Assembly (NCBI GenBank): GCA_046758865.1
Contig: JBHIBD010000003.1
Span: 5,486-69,485 of the forward strand
Length of the DNA stretch: 64,000 nt
Origin: JBHIBD01 sp046758865
GTDB lineage: Bacteria; Planctomycetota; Brocadiia; Brocadiales; Bathyanammoxibiaceae
Direction: 5' to 3'
Shown here: positions 53,136 to 61,029 of the stretch, piece after piece
Numbering within the stretch: position 1 is the first letter of the stretch
Layout: every line of letters starts with the position of its first letter
Made by a program: the position numbers and the translations under genes
The notes under the pieces: generated by a model
What the model saw: the letters and a program-made list of their open reading frames with translations, nothing else
Told to the model about the DNA's origin: nothing
The model's database searches: none

Positions 53136-54443
53136 GTGGTAGAGTTAAAGAAAACAGACCTATCGGTAAGGGCTGAAAGGGCTCTCCTGTTGAGCGCAAT
53201 AACTCCTGGGAACGGCGGCGACGGAGAATCCCTCGAAGAGCTTGCAAGACTGGCAGCAACGGCGGGGGCCCGCGTCGTTGATGGCGTAATCCAGAAGAAA
53301 CACCGGATAGACCCCACCTACTACATAGGCAAAGGCAAGGCACTCGAACTGGCCTCACTCTGTAGGGACCGCAATATCGATGTGGTCATATGCGACGATG
53401 ACCTGGCACCCGCGCAGATCAGAAACCTGGAAAAGATTCTTAACTCCAAGGTTGTAGACAGAAGCGAGCTCATCCTAGATATATTTGCCCACAGGGCCAG
53501 GACCAAACAGGCCCAGACACAGGTAGAACTGGCCCAACTTGAATACACCCTGCCCAGGCTCAAGCGGATGTGGACCCACCTGGATAGATATGAAGGGGGG
53601 ATAGGCACGCGTGGCCCCGGGGAGAAACAGCTAGAGGTAGACCGCCGCCTTGTCTCTAAAAAGATACACGGGCTCAGAAAGAAACTAAAGGAAATAGAAG
53701 GCCATAGGCGCCAGGAGGTGGCTGCCAGAAGGGAATGCTTTAAGGTCTCCCTGGTAGGCTACACAAATGCCGGCAAGTCTACCTTGATGAATGCCCTAAC
53801 ACAGGCAACCATCCCGGTTGAGGACAAGCTCTTTTCCACACTAGATACAAAGACAAGGCTCCTTCGGCTGGAGAATGCAAGAAAGGCCCTGTTAAGCGAT
53901 ACAGTGGGGTTCATCAAGAAACTCCCACATCACCTGGTGGCGTCGTTCCACGCCACCCTGGAAGAAGTGAGACAGGCAGACCTCTTACTCCACGTGGTTG
54001 ACGTAAGCTCTCCGGCTGTTATCGAGCAGGTACAGTCTGTAAACGATGTGCTTAAGGAACTGGGCTCCGACAAAAAACCCACTATCCTCGTCCTCAATAA
54101 GATAGATGCCCTCTCAGACGATACTGTCCTTACCCTCTTTAAGGCAAAGCATCGCCACGCCGTTTCCGTATCTGCCCTGAGGGGAGAGGGCCTGGATGAG
54201 CTGAAGAAAAGAATAGTGAAGTTCCTAGAAGATAGGTGCATAGAAATCAGACTTACCTGCGGCACTATAGACGGAAGGCTTTCTGCCTACCTGTACGAGA
54301 AGGGCCACGTTCTCAGCAAGAGAACCCACGGCAACAAGCTGCACTTCCATGTGCTTATCGAAGAGAAATTTTTACCCAAAATCCAGAAACTCTTCGAGGA
54401 TGTGGTAATCTCCTACCCCACAGGTGAACTACTAAGACTATAG
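53136..54443 (+). CDS. hflX: GTPase HflX
   Basis: Ribosome-associated GTPase that splits or rescues stalled ribosomes; 435 residues. The N-terminal nucleotide-binding domain (YYIGKGKALELASL, ICDDDLAPAQIRNLE) precedes a helical linker with RGPGEKQLEVDRR, then a G domain with GYTNAGKSTLMN, DTVGFIKKLPHHLV and NKIDAL. The start is GTG at 53136, preceded by AGGAGATAA. Last gene of the plus-strand run. Confidence 0.95.
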   Translation: MVELKKTDLSVRAERALLLSAITPGNGGDGESLEELARLAATAGARVVDGVIQKKHRIDPTYYIGKGKALELASLCRDRNIDVVICDDDLAPAQIRNLEKILNSKVVDRSELILDIFAHRARTKQAQTQVELAQLEYTLPRLKRMWTHLDRYEGGIGTRGPGEKQLEVDRRLVSKKIHGLRKKLKEIEGHRRQEVAARRECFKVSLVGYTNAGKSTLMNALTQATIPVEDKLFSTLDTKTRLLRLENARKALLSDTVGFIKKLPHHLVASFHATLEEVRQADLLLHVVDVSSPAVIEQVQSVNDVLKELGSDKKPTILVLNKIDALSDDTVLTLFKAKHRHAVSVSALRGEGLDELKKRIVKFLEDRCIEIRLTCGTIDGRLSAYLYEKGHVLSKRTHGNKLHFHVLIEEKFLPKIQKLFEDVVISYPTGELLRL

Positions 54444-54456
54444 CTGCCTGCAACCC

Positions 54457-54517
54457 ATACAGTGCGTCAAGAGGTACTGTACTTCATTTGTCATTGCGAG
54501 CGAAGCGAAGCAATCTC
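54457..54517. repeat. 61-bp direct repeat, copy 1
   Basis: Identical by eye to 54869-54929. It contains CAGTGCGTCAAGAGGTACTG and TCATTGCGAGCGAAGCGAAG motifs of the dispersed repeat family. Its right end overlaps the stop codon of the GIY-YIG gene. Confidence 0.85.
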
Positions 54518-54797
54518 ATATTTCCTCGTACAAATCCCTCCATTCTTTATTAACCCTGTTCAGCAAAGCGACCTTCTTTTGTCTTGAGCCACTCTTGATT
54601 TGTTTCTCCCTACGTATAGCATCCTCCACGCTATCAAAAACCTCATAATACACTAGCTTGTCCACGTTATACTTTTTAGTGAAGCCATCCATTAGTTTGT
54701 TTTTTACCCGCTTTTTTAGGTTGTTCGTTACTCCGGTGTATAGAACCGTGTTTCTCTTGTTAGTCATTATGTAGACACAGTATTGCTTACTTTTCAC
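54516..54797 (-). CDS. GIY-YIG nuclease-domain protein
   Basis: 93 residues, a stand-alone GIY-YIG domain. The two strands read YCVYIMTN and LYTGVTNNLKKRV, standing in for the canonical GIY and YIG, with the conserved Arg in the latter and the downstream Glu in AIRREKQIKSGSR. Relatives include UPF0213/YhbQ proteins, many of which are annotated as putative endonucleases. The gene overlaps copy 1 of a 61-bp repeat at its 3' end, and copy 2 begins 72 bases upstream of its ATG. This arrangement could be a mobile or repeat-linked unit. Confidence 0.88.
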   Translation of the reverse strand: MKSKQYCVYIMTNKRNTVLYTGVTNNLKKRVKNKLMDGFTKKYNVDKLVYYEVFDSVEDAIRREKQIKSGSRQKKVALLNRVNKEWRDLYEEI

Positions 54798-54825
54798 TGT
54801 GCAATTACATAGAAAACCCTTGAGA

Positions 54826-55010
54826 TTGCTTCGTCCGCCTCAGGCGGACTCGCAATGACGCACGCAACATACAGTGCGTCAAGAGGTACTGTACTTCATT
54901 TGTCATTGCGAGCGAAGCGAAGCAATCTCTTGAATGCACAGGAGATTGCTTCGGGACTTTGTCCCTCGCAATGACACTCGGCGCAATGCAGCACGTAAGG
55001 TGCGCCAAGA
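54826..55010. repeat. Repeat cluster including copy 2 of the 61-bp repeat
   Basis: First palindrome: ATTGCTTCG..GTCCGCCT-c-AGGCGGAC..CGCAATGAC (54829-54860). Copy 2 of the 61-bp repeat is at 54869-54929. Then GAGATTGCTTCGGGAC-ttt-GTCCCTCGCAATGAC follows at 54942-54976, and a degenerate GGTGCGCCAAGACGCC near 54995. About 290 bases between the GIY-YIG gene and lgt hold no gene that I can see. Confidence 0.8.
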
Positions 55011-55086
55011 CGCCGTGGCAGAGGCAGATGCGCCCTCCAAACTAACTGGCGGGCTTTCAGCCTCTGGCGCACACCCTACACCTGCG

Positions 55087-55932
55087 TCACTTTAACTTTC
55101 GCCTCCCGTAGATAAACAGCCCCAGGGCCAGCAGGAATACCGGGATGCCTATAACCTGTGAGACCGTAAGCCCGTAGAGTACGGGGACACTGTCATCCCT
55201 CAGTATCTCCCAGTAGAAGCGCATGGGCGCATACAGTATGGGAAACAGCAGGGCTACCTCACCGTCCCGCTTTTTGTAGGCATAGAGGTTGCTCAATACG
55301 AGAAACAACATAAAGGCACCAAATGCGGCGTAAAGTTGGGTGGGGTGTACGGGTAAGGACAACGGGTCGGCAAATCCCACCCAACCCTCTTCCAGGTGGT
55401 GTAGGAATGTGGGACTGCCGTCAACGTTACCGAGGGCGTCTTTGGTCTTGGGGAACTGAACCCTGAACAGAAAGTCATCCCCTACCCTGTCACCGTAACA
55501 GCACCCGTTGAGGAAGCAGCCTATCCTGCCAGATGCAAGCCCTATTGCAAGGCCGACGGCGGCCATGTCAAGGCACTTCAGCGGCGGCAATCCCCGCTTT
55601 CTACAGAATATCACTGCCATTGCAATGGCGGCCAAGAAACCCCCGTAAAATGAGAGGCCACCTTTAAATATCATAAATATGTCCAGGGGATGTTCTACAT
55701 AGTCACCAAAGTGGTGTATAACAAAGAGCGTCCTAGCCCCCAGTATGCCTGCCACCAGTGTATATATCCCCAAATCGGTTATATGCTGTGGGTCAACTCC
55801 TTCATAGCTGGCCTTCCTCCGCGCCGCCAATACGGCCAAGAGAAAGCCCACCATCATCATAAACCCATAAGAATATACGGGGACGGTAATGTCTAGAAAT
55901 GGGATGGGTATCTCAAGAAGCGTACGCTGCAT
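55087..55932 (-). CDS. lgt: Phosphatidylglycerol-prolipoprotein diacylglyceryl transferase
   Basis: First enzyme of lipoprotein maturation, transferring diacylglycerol to the lipobox cysteine; 281 residues with about seven helices. Signature residues lie in GRIGCFLNGCCYG near 135 and HPTQLYAA near 195, with KGGLSFYGG before them. The window itself encodes several lipoprotein substrates. Downstream of panD on the same strand with a 45-base gap, so the panC-panD-lgt order may be one operon. Confidence 0.94.
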   Translation of the reverse strand: MQRTLLEIPIPFLDITVPVYSYGFMMMVGFLLAVLAARRKASYEGVDPQHITDLGIYTLVAGILGARTLFVIHHFGDYVEHPLDIFMIFKGGLSFYGGFLAAIAMAVIFCRKRGLPPLKCLDMAAVGLAIGLASGRIGCFLNGCCYGDRVGDDFLFRVQFPKTKDALGNVDGSPTFLHHLEEGWVGFADPLSLPVHPTQLYAAFGAFMLFLVLSNLYAYKKRDGEVALLFPILYAPMRFYWEILRDDSVPVLYGLTVSQVIGIPVFLLALGLFIYGRRKLK

Positions 55933-55977
55933 GTTGTGTTATAAAGAAGATGGAGGCGGACTTTATTTAGCAAGCCT

Positions 55978-56358
55978 TTAGGAGGCACCGCCTCCAGTAG
56001 AAAAGACGGTCTTTAGCTGCCTGTTAGCCTCATCAACCAGGACTATCTTCGGTTTCCAGTTTTTTGCCTTACTATCTTCAACAAGGCCGTAAGAGATTAT
56101 GATGACCTTGTCCCCGGGATGCGCCCAGCGAGCGGCAGCCCCGTTCAAGCAGACGGCGCCTGAATCCTTTTCACCCTCTATAGCATAGGTCTCTATTCTA
56201 TGCCCGTTGCTCAGGTTTAGCACCTGCACCTTCTCATACTCTACGATGTCACTGGCCTCAAGAAGCGCACCATCAATGGTTACACTCCCCTGGTAATGGA
56301 GATTGGTATCTGTCACGATTGCGGGCTGAATCTTCGACTTGCATAGTTCTCGGTACAT
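55978..56358 (-). CDS. panD: Aspartate 1-decarboxylase
   Basis: Makes beta-alanine for pantothenate; 126 residues. The self-processing site is YQGSVTID with Ser near 25, which becomes the pyruvoyl cofactor after cleavage of Gly-Ser. Conserved NGHRIETYAIEG and NGAAARWAHPGD blocks follow. It works with PanC, encoded about 210 bases upstream in the same direction. Confidence 0.94.
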   Translation of the reverse strand: MYRELCKSKIQPAIVTDTNLHYQGSVTIDGALLEASDIVEYEKVQVLNLSNGHRIETYAIEGEKDSGAVCLNGAAARWAHPGDKVIIISYGLVEDSKAKNWKPKIVLVDEANRQLKTVFSTGGGAS

Positions 56359-56567
56359 CGTATCATCTTCCTCGGCTTCTGCAAAAGTATCACTTCACAA
56401 AGTTCAAACGCAGTTATCCTCCCCCTTGAGGGGGTGATCATTAACCTGCTTCATATTTACTTGCCAGGCGCACTTAAACAGATTAGACAGTCACCCTCCC
56501 CCTTTCCACCTCCCCTCAAGGGAGGGGGAAATTGAAGGACTTACAAACTTTTTCAAAAGTATTACTC
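56359..56567. repeat. C/G-rich hairpin repeats between panC and panD
   Basis: CCCCC-ttga-GGGGG (56421-56434) and an arm set CCTCCCCTCAAGGGAGGGGG (about 56509-56527) resemble the block near 26.22-26.31 kb. They may affect read-through from panC to panD. No gene seen. Confidence 0.65.
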
Positions 56568-57470
56568 TTATACTGTCTGGATTTTGCGGTGTAAAAACGA
56601 CTGTGGTTCAGACCCCACACCCAGGGCCATATTGTCTATCAATCTGGTGCTGCCCACCCATGCTGCAATGACTGCCACCGCCCCATGATGTGGACGGGCC
56701 TCGTCAAGCTCCTCAAGGGTTCCCGGGTCAACGATAGAGACGTAATCTATCGCAAATACACCGGCCCTGTTGAGGATGTCACGCATCTCCCGAACAAAAA
56801 TTTTCGTGTCCCTCTCCCCAGAGGCAAAGAGCTCTGTTGCCCTTTCGAGTGCTTTATGGATGGAGAGGGCCATCTGCCTCTCTTCATCTGTCAGGTACTG
56901 ATTGCGGGAGCTTATCGCAAGGCCGTCTGCCTCACGCACCGTCGGCAGTATCACTACATCTACATCCATCTCCAAATCTCTCACCAAGCCCTTGATAACG
57001 GCCGCCTGCTGAAAGTCTTTCTGGCCGAAGTAGGCCCTGTCGGGTCTCACTATATTAAATAGTTTGGTCACGACCGTAGTCACGCCTCTAAAATGGCCCG
57101 GGCGCGAGGCACCACAGAGCCCACTGGTCAGATCGCCAACAACCTCAACATAGGTGGAATACCCCTCGGGGTATATCTCCCCGGCACCTGGTGCAAATAC
57201 GATGTCTACTCCCTCACTGAATGCCACCTCCAAGTCTCTCTCCAACTGCCTTGGATAGCTCAGGAAGTCGTCCTTTCTGTCGAACTGGACAGGGTTTACG
57301 AATATGCTCAATACAACAGAGTCGTTCTCCGCCCTGGCCCTCCTTATCAGGCTCAGATGCCCCTCGTGGAGGGCCCCCATGGTAGGCACAAACCCGATGG
57401 TCTGTCCCCGGGCCTTCAGAAGGCACACCCGGTCTTTCATATCCCCTGTTTTTTTAACAACTTCTATCAT
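56568..57470 (-). CDS. panC: Pantothenate synthetase
   Basis: Joins pantoate and beta-alanine using ATP, 300 residues. The nucleotide-binding signature PTMGALHEGHLSLIRRA with HxGH is at about 29-45, and YFGQKDFQQ near 150 and the SSRNQYL motif near 190 are present. The C-terminus is about 15 residues longer than E. coli PanC. A good promoter lies just upstream. Confidence 0.95.
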   Translation of the reverse strand: MIEVVKKTGDMKDRVCLLKARGQTIGFVPTMGALHEGHLSLIRRARAENDSVVLSIFVNPVQFDRKDDFLSYPRQLERDLEVAFSEGVDIVFAPGAGEIYPEGYSTYVEVVGDLTSGLCGASRPGHFRGVTTVVTKLFNIVRPDRAYFGQKDFQQAAVIKGLVRDLEMDVDVVILPTVREADGLAISSRNQYLTDEERQMALSIHKALERATELFASGERDTKIFVREMRDILNRAGVFAIDYVSIVDPGTLEELDEARPHHGAVAVIAAWVGSTRLIDNMALGVGSEPQSFLHRKIQTV

Positions 57471-57807
57471 GTTATCGCCAAAAAATCTTTTAGTCCAGAT
57501 GTTATCAGCTTACGAAATCTTTGTCAATTCAAATTGCACTAAACACGGACAGGCAAGCAGGGTTCTAACTTCTTCTAGTCCCTGGAGCTAGCAAATTTGA
57601 CTGATTGGGCAAAATAGATACTGGCTTTAGTGTGTCATTTAGATGCCTCTTTTAGACAAAATCGTCAACGTATTACCTCAAGCGATTCCTTCTAACAACA
57701 TTCTGGAATAATCCTTAAAAAAAGTTTTATACTGCCTCATATCAAAAGGTTCTAGACCGAGTGTGCCAGCAACCTTGTGAGAGGTCAAGTGACCCGAGAA
57801 TGTTAAT
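57471..57807. other. AT-rich intergenic region at the island edge
   Basis: About 340 bases. On the minus strand TTGACA (57522-57527), 17 bases and TAACAT (57499-57504) form a likely promoter for panC-panD-lgt. The rest is AT-rich and unlike the flanking core genes, marking the left edge of the accessory island. I recognise no gene or RNA in it. Confidence 0.5.
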
Positions 57808-58431
57808 ATGATTCCACGTGCCAAGAAAAATCTACACGAGTGCGAATACCACCTTAAAAAGATGGTTTCTTCGCGCAACGTCGAGGAATTAGAAATTAAT
57901 TTTGCTGCTTTTGTTAATTCCGCAAGAAATGTAACTTTCGTTTTGAAAAAAGAATTTATAAATCATCCTCAATATAAGAAAACTTTTTTAACTTGGTATG
58001 GCGATCTGGATTCACCAGAAGCAGGGACTAAGTCCCATGAAATGAGCAGCGATGACTTGTGTATATTCTTCAAAAAATTGAGAAACAGCATTCTAAAAGA
58101 AGGTATTAATGGGATCGTTTGTAACACACACATTGAGTCTTTTAATTCTTCTACAGATCTCCCAGACAAACCTCCGAATGCAAGTATTCAGATTTCTTCA
58201 CGAGGAATATACTATTTGATAAACAAGGGTACTACACAAGAAGATAGTATCCCAGCAAGAACAACGGCCAGAATAACAACTTCGGTATTTATTGCAGATC
58301 CTCCCAATAAACATCTAGACCAAGCAATTCCCAATAACCAAAAAGACATTTTTAATCTTTCTAATAAGTATTATGAGTATCTAAAAAGCGTAGTTGATGA
58401 GTGGACAGGCATACTTAATAATAGTAAATAA
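57808..58431 (+). CDS. Hypothetical protein of the accessory island
   Basis: 207 residues, not recognised. It has no signal peptide. The first part is helical (AKKNLHECEYHLKKM and NFAAFVNSARNVTFVLKKEF), resembling helical bundle or HEPN-like folds, but the R-x4-6-H core motif of HEPN nucleases is not evident. The second part has beta-strand character (ASIQISSRGIYYLINKG). Its composition is clearly more AT-rich than the neighbouring panC and ccsA genes, which suggests horizontal acquisition. It lies between panC and the first long repeat. Confidence 0.65.
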   Translation: MIPRAKKNLHECEYHLKKMVSSRNVEELEINFAAFVNSARNVTFVLKKEFINHPQYKKTFLTWYGDLDSPEAGTKSHEMSSDDLCIFFKKLRNSILKEGINGIVCNTHIESFNSSTDLPDKPPNASIQISSRGIYYLINKGTTQEDSIPARTTARITTSVFIADPPNKHLDQAIPNNQKDIFNLSNKYYEYLKSVVDEWTGILNNSK

Positions 58432-58466
58432 CCCCGACCTAATTTTGCTATACTGGAATAGTGGGT

Positions 58467-58661
58467 AGGGCAACAAGCCCTGCGATACCCATTTCTTGAT
58501 GTAGCCCCTAGGTGCGTACCGACACACCGTATCATTCTTCTGTAGTTGCTCGATTTATCGAGCTTATAAAGCCCCATAAATGGGGCAACTACAAGCGAGT
58601 AAAGCATGGCTTTACCACTACAACAGGTGTTTTAAACCCGTAGAATTTGGCATTGCATTCC
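58467..58661. repeat. 195-bp direct repeat, copy 1, with nested hairpins
   Basis: Identical by eye to 59782-59976. Starts with AGGGC-aac-aAGCCCT. At 58541-58593, TGTAGTTGC and GCAACTACA enclose three adjacent palindromes: GCTCGATTTATCGAGC, GCTTATAAAGC and GCCCCATAAATGGGGC, which can form a clover-like structure. GTAAAGC-atg-GCTTTAC follows. A short protein frame read through it on the minus strand appears in both copies and is a by-product. Similarity continues weakly for about 20 bases beyond 58661. Confidence 0.9.
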
Positions 58662-58889
58662 CAAAGGCCTACTGATAAAATGTGTTTTTGTCAACCTTCA
58701 TATAGACAGGACCTTCGAGTTCCGAGCATCTACGACGACAACCACACTAGCCTGAGCGGGGAAGTTACCCGGCTCGTGGCCTTGTAGGCATAGGAGACCT
58801 TATCATAAACGAAAACGTTTGCGCCGTGTGCAATACCCAAGAAGGAAATTCAGAATAATCCGGCAGAAATCCTGATTGGAGGGGTCATT
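58662..58889 (+). other. Unexplained, possibly structured leader region
   Basis: About 230 bases between repeat copy 1 and the nuclease gene. GAGC-GGG-gaagtta-CCC-G-GCTC (around 58753-58776), GCC-ttgta-GGC and AAACG-aaaa-CGTTT could form consecutive hairpins. GGAGGGG precedes the gene start by five bases. I cannot match it to a known RNA family. Confidence 0.35.
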
Positions 58890-59727
58890 ATGTCACGTAA
58901 AACGATAGACAAGGATACTAGGTGGGCAATCAATGACGCACGTCGTCTAATTGAAAACGCGATGAGGATGGATGGTAACGAGGCGGAAACTCGCAGAAGA
59001 GTGGAACGGATTTTTTGAGAGAGTAATGGGCTATGATGTATTGAAACATTTGTCCCGCGAACGAGCTGTACGAGGTGCTGGAGAAACAGAACATGTTGAT
59101 TTTAATGTACAATTAGAGCCCGGGGAAGACGCTAAGTCAATCATTATGGTAGAGCTTAAAAGGGTCGGCGTAGACTTAGCGCTCAAACACCTCAAGCAGG
59201 TAACTTCGTATGCTATTGATGCGGGGTGTGAGTGGACTCTCCTAACTAATGGTCGTGAGTGGAGATTGTACCACGTTGAATTTGGTCAGCCCCCGGAAAC
59301 GTCCCTATTAGAACAGTGGGATTTGATGAAGGACGATCCAGTTGTTTTAGCGGCACGTTTTGAGACCATAAACTACAAGAACGTAAAGAAAGGGAGCCTG
59401 GACAAACTCTGGAGAAAAACAAAGGTTTTAGCTAAAGAGAACCTGTTAACGGCGGTTTTCTCTCCGGAGACGATTAGATTGATATGCCGCATGCTTAGGA
59501 AAAGCACTGGTGTAAGGGTTGCACCAGGTGATGTTTTTTCTGGCATGGGTAAACTACTAAACGAGTCAGCCGCAATAGAGCTTAGTACCTTGAAGATCGA
59601 TCCTTCCAAGAAAAGAAGAATTAAACAAAAGGATGAGAAGAAGGAGCAGGGCAAAATTGCCAAAAGCGAAGTGAGCGTGGAAAAGCCAGAACAAGAAATA
59701 GCCCAAGCAAGTAACAACCTGATTTAA
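58890..59727 (+). pseudogene. HsdR_N-like PD-(D/E)XK nuclease-domain gene with +1 frameshift
   Basis: The first 42 codons (MSRKTIDKDTRWAINDARRL to RRRVERIF) end at TGA 59016-59018, in a run of six T at 59011-59016. The other frame continues FERVMGYDVLKHLSRERAV to 59727. Removing one T joins RRRVERIF with ERVMGYD and gives a protein near 278 residues. It resembles the N-terminal nuclease domain of type I restriction subunit R: HVDFNV, then MVELKR (ExK) and LKQVTSYA. The C-terminus is a Lys/Glu-rich tail. There is no helicase domain and no hsdM or hsdS. The break could be real, a sequencing error or a slippage site. Confidence 0.78.
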
Positions 59728-59751
59728 GACCTACCCTATTACAGTAGCAGA

Positions 59752-59774
59752 GGGCAGGTCTTCTTGACCTGCCC
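59752..59774 (+). repeat. GGGCAGGTC hairpin after the nuclease gene
   Basis: GGGCAGGTC (59752-59760) pairs with GACCTGCCC (59766-59774) around TTCTT, 25 bases after the stop codon. No T-run follows, so termination is uncertain. It abuts repeat copy 2. Confidence 0.6.
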
Positions 59775-59781
59775 TAATCAC

Positions 59782-59976
59782 AGGGCAACAAGCCCTGCGA
59801 TACCCATTTCTTGATGTAGCCCCTAGGTGCGTACCGACACACCGTATCATTCTTCTGTAGTTGCTCGATTTATCGAGCTTATAAAGCCCCATAAATGGGG
59901 CAACTACAAGCGAGTAAAGCATGGCTTTACCACTACAACAGGTGTTTTAAACCCGTAGAATTTGGCATTGCATTCC
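59782..59976. repeat. 195-bp direct repeat, copy 2
   Basis: Exactly 1315 bases downstream of copy 1 and identical to it by eye, including the nested palindromes (clover core at 59856-59908). After it, about 110 AT-rich bases lead to ccsA with no further gene. The two copies bracket the nuclease gene. Confidence 0.9.
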
Positions 59977-60086
59977 TAAGGACTTGTTGATAAAATAAGA
60001 CAAGAATTTTTGCCTATCTTTTTGCAAAGTCAATCCTTGTAAATCAAACCCAATATTAAAAAATATTAATACGTGGAGTAATTAGA

Positions 60087-60974
60087 ATGGAACAGGTATT
60101 TGCCACTGAGAGCACCCTGTTGACCCTGGAACTGAGGGTATTTTTCGCGGTCATAGCGCTTTATGCCCTGAGTTGCCTGCTACACATATCCCAGTTGGGT
60201 GTAAGTGTCTTTTTTAGAAATTTTGCGGTGGGCAGGATGGCGACAAATCTCCTGTATTTGGCCGTTATCGGGCACACCGTCCTCATACTCATACGCTGGG
60301 TTGAACAGGGCCAGCCGCCCGTCCAAAACAAATATGAATGCCTGTCCTGGTTTGCCTGGTGCAACACCATTACATATCTATATATAAGGCGCAGGTGGGC
60401 CGAGCTTACCCTGCCAGGCATATTCGTAACAATGCTCTCAACGGCCGCACTCTTCCTGGCCATAAATAAATACAACCCCGTGGTCGCTCCCCTGGCACCA
60501 GCCCTTCAGAGCCCATGGTACTTCTGGCATGTGCTCATTGCATTCGGCGCCTATGCCGTCTTTGTGGTGGGCTGCTCCGTGGAGCTTTCGTATGTGATAA
60601 TTAAGGGACTAGGTTATGCAAAGCGGTCGTGGGAGGATTTTGGATTGCCGTCATTGGACGTACAGACCTTTCACGGGCTGGCCTTCAAGCTGGTCCTTTT
60701 GGGATTCCCACTCCTTACATTTGGCATAATCTCCGGGGCAGCCTGGGCGGATGAGGCCTGGGGACGGTACTGGTCGTGGGACCCATTCGAGATACTATCA
60801 CTTATTACCTGGACGGCCTTCGGGATGTATCTACACACCATGTCTATACCCAAATGGCGTGAGGTCTGGGGCTCTGTCTTTTGTCTCCTGGGCTTCGCCT
60901 CCATGCTTATTACCTTCATGGGTGCAGGGTTTCTGACCAGACTTTTTGGGCTTTATAGTATGCATGCCTATTAG
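60087..60974 (+). CDS. ccsA: System II cytochrome c biogenesis protein CcsA/ResC
   Basis: Membrane haem handling protein of the ResBC haem lyase; 295 residues with about eight helices. The haem-interacting WWD-type segment is AWGRYWSWDPFEILSL near 220, and conserved histidines lie near SPWYFWHVLIAFGAYA and FHGLAFK. It directly precedes resB by about 55 bases, giving a complete System II pair. The many haem c proteins in the window need this system. Confidence 0.93.
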   Translation: MEQVFATESTLLTLELRVFFAVIALYALSCLLHISQLGVSVFFRNFAVGRMATNLLYLAVIGHTVLILIRWVEQGQPPVQNKYECLSWFAWCNTITYLYIRRRWAELTLPGIFVTMLSTAALFLAINKYNPVVAPLAPALQSPWYFWHVLIAFGAYAVFVVGCSVELSYVIIKGLGYAKRSWEDFGLPSLDVQTFHGLAFKLVLLGFPLLTFGIISGAAWADEAWGRYWSWDPFEILSLITWTAFGMYLHTMSIPKWREVWGSVFCLLGFASMLITFMGAGFLTRLFGLYSMHAY

Positions 60975-61029
60975 GCCCTTCTAAAAATCTTGTTCACCCC
61001 TACCATTATGTGAAGGGTGCTGACACACT

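Noticed and set aside
54457..54976. CRISPR array
   Set aside because: Only two copies of the long repeat, with a gene between them, no regular spacers and no cas genes.
58371..58607. Minus-strand open frame of about 78 codons, repeated at 59731-59922
   Set aside because: It lies within the 195-bp repeat and its identity in both places only reflects repeat identity; there is no ribosome site or family match.
58735..58835. tmRNA or other known structured RNA
   Set aside because: I found no tRNA-like ends, tag reading frame or pseudoknot pattern to support it.
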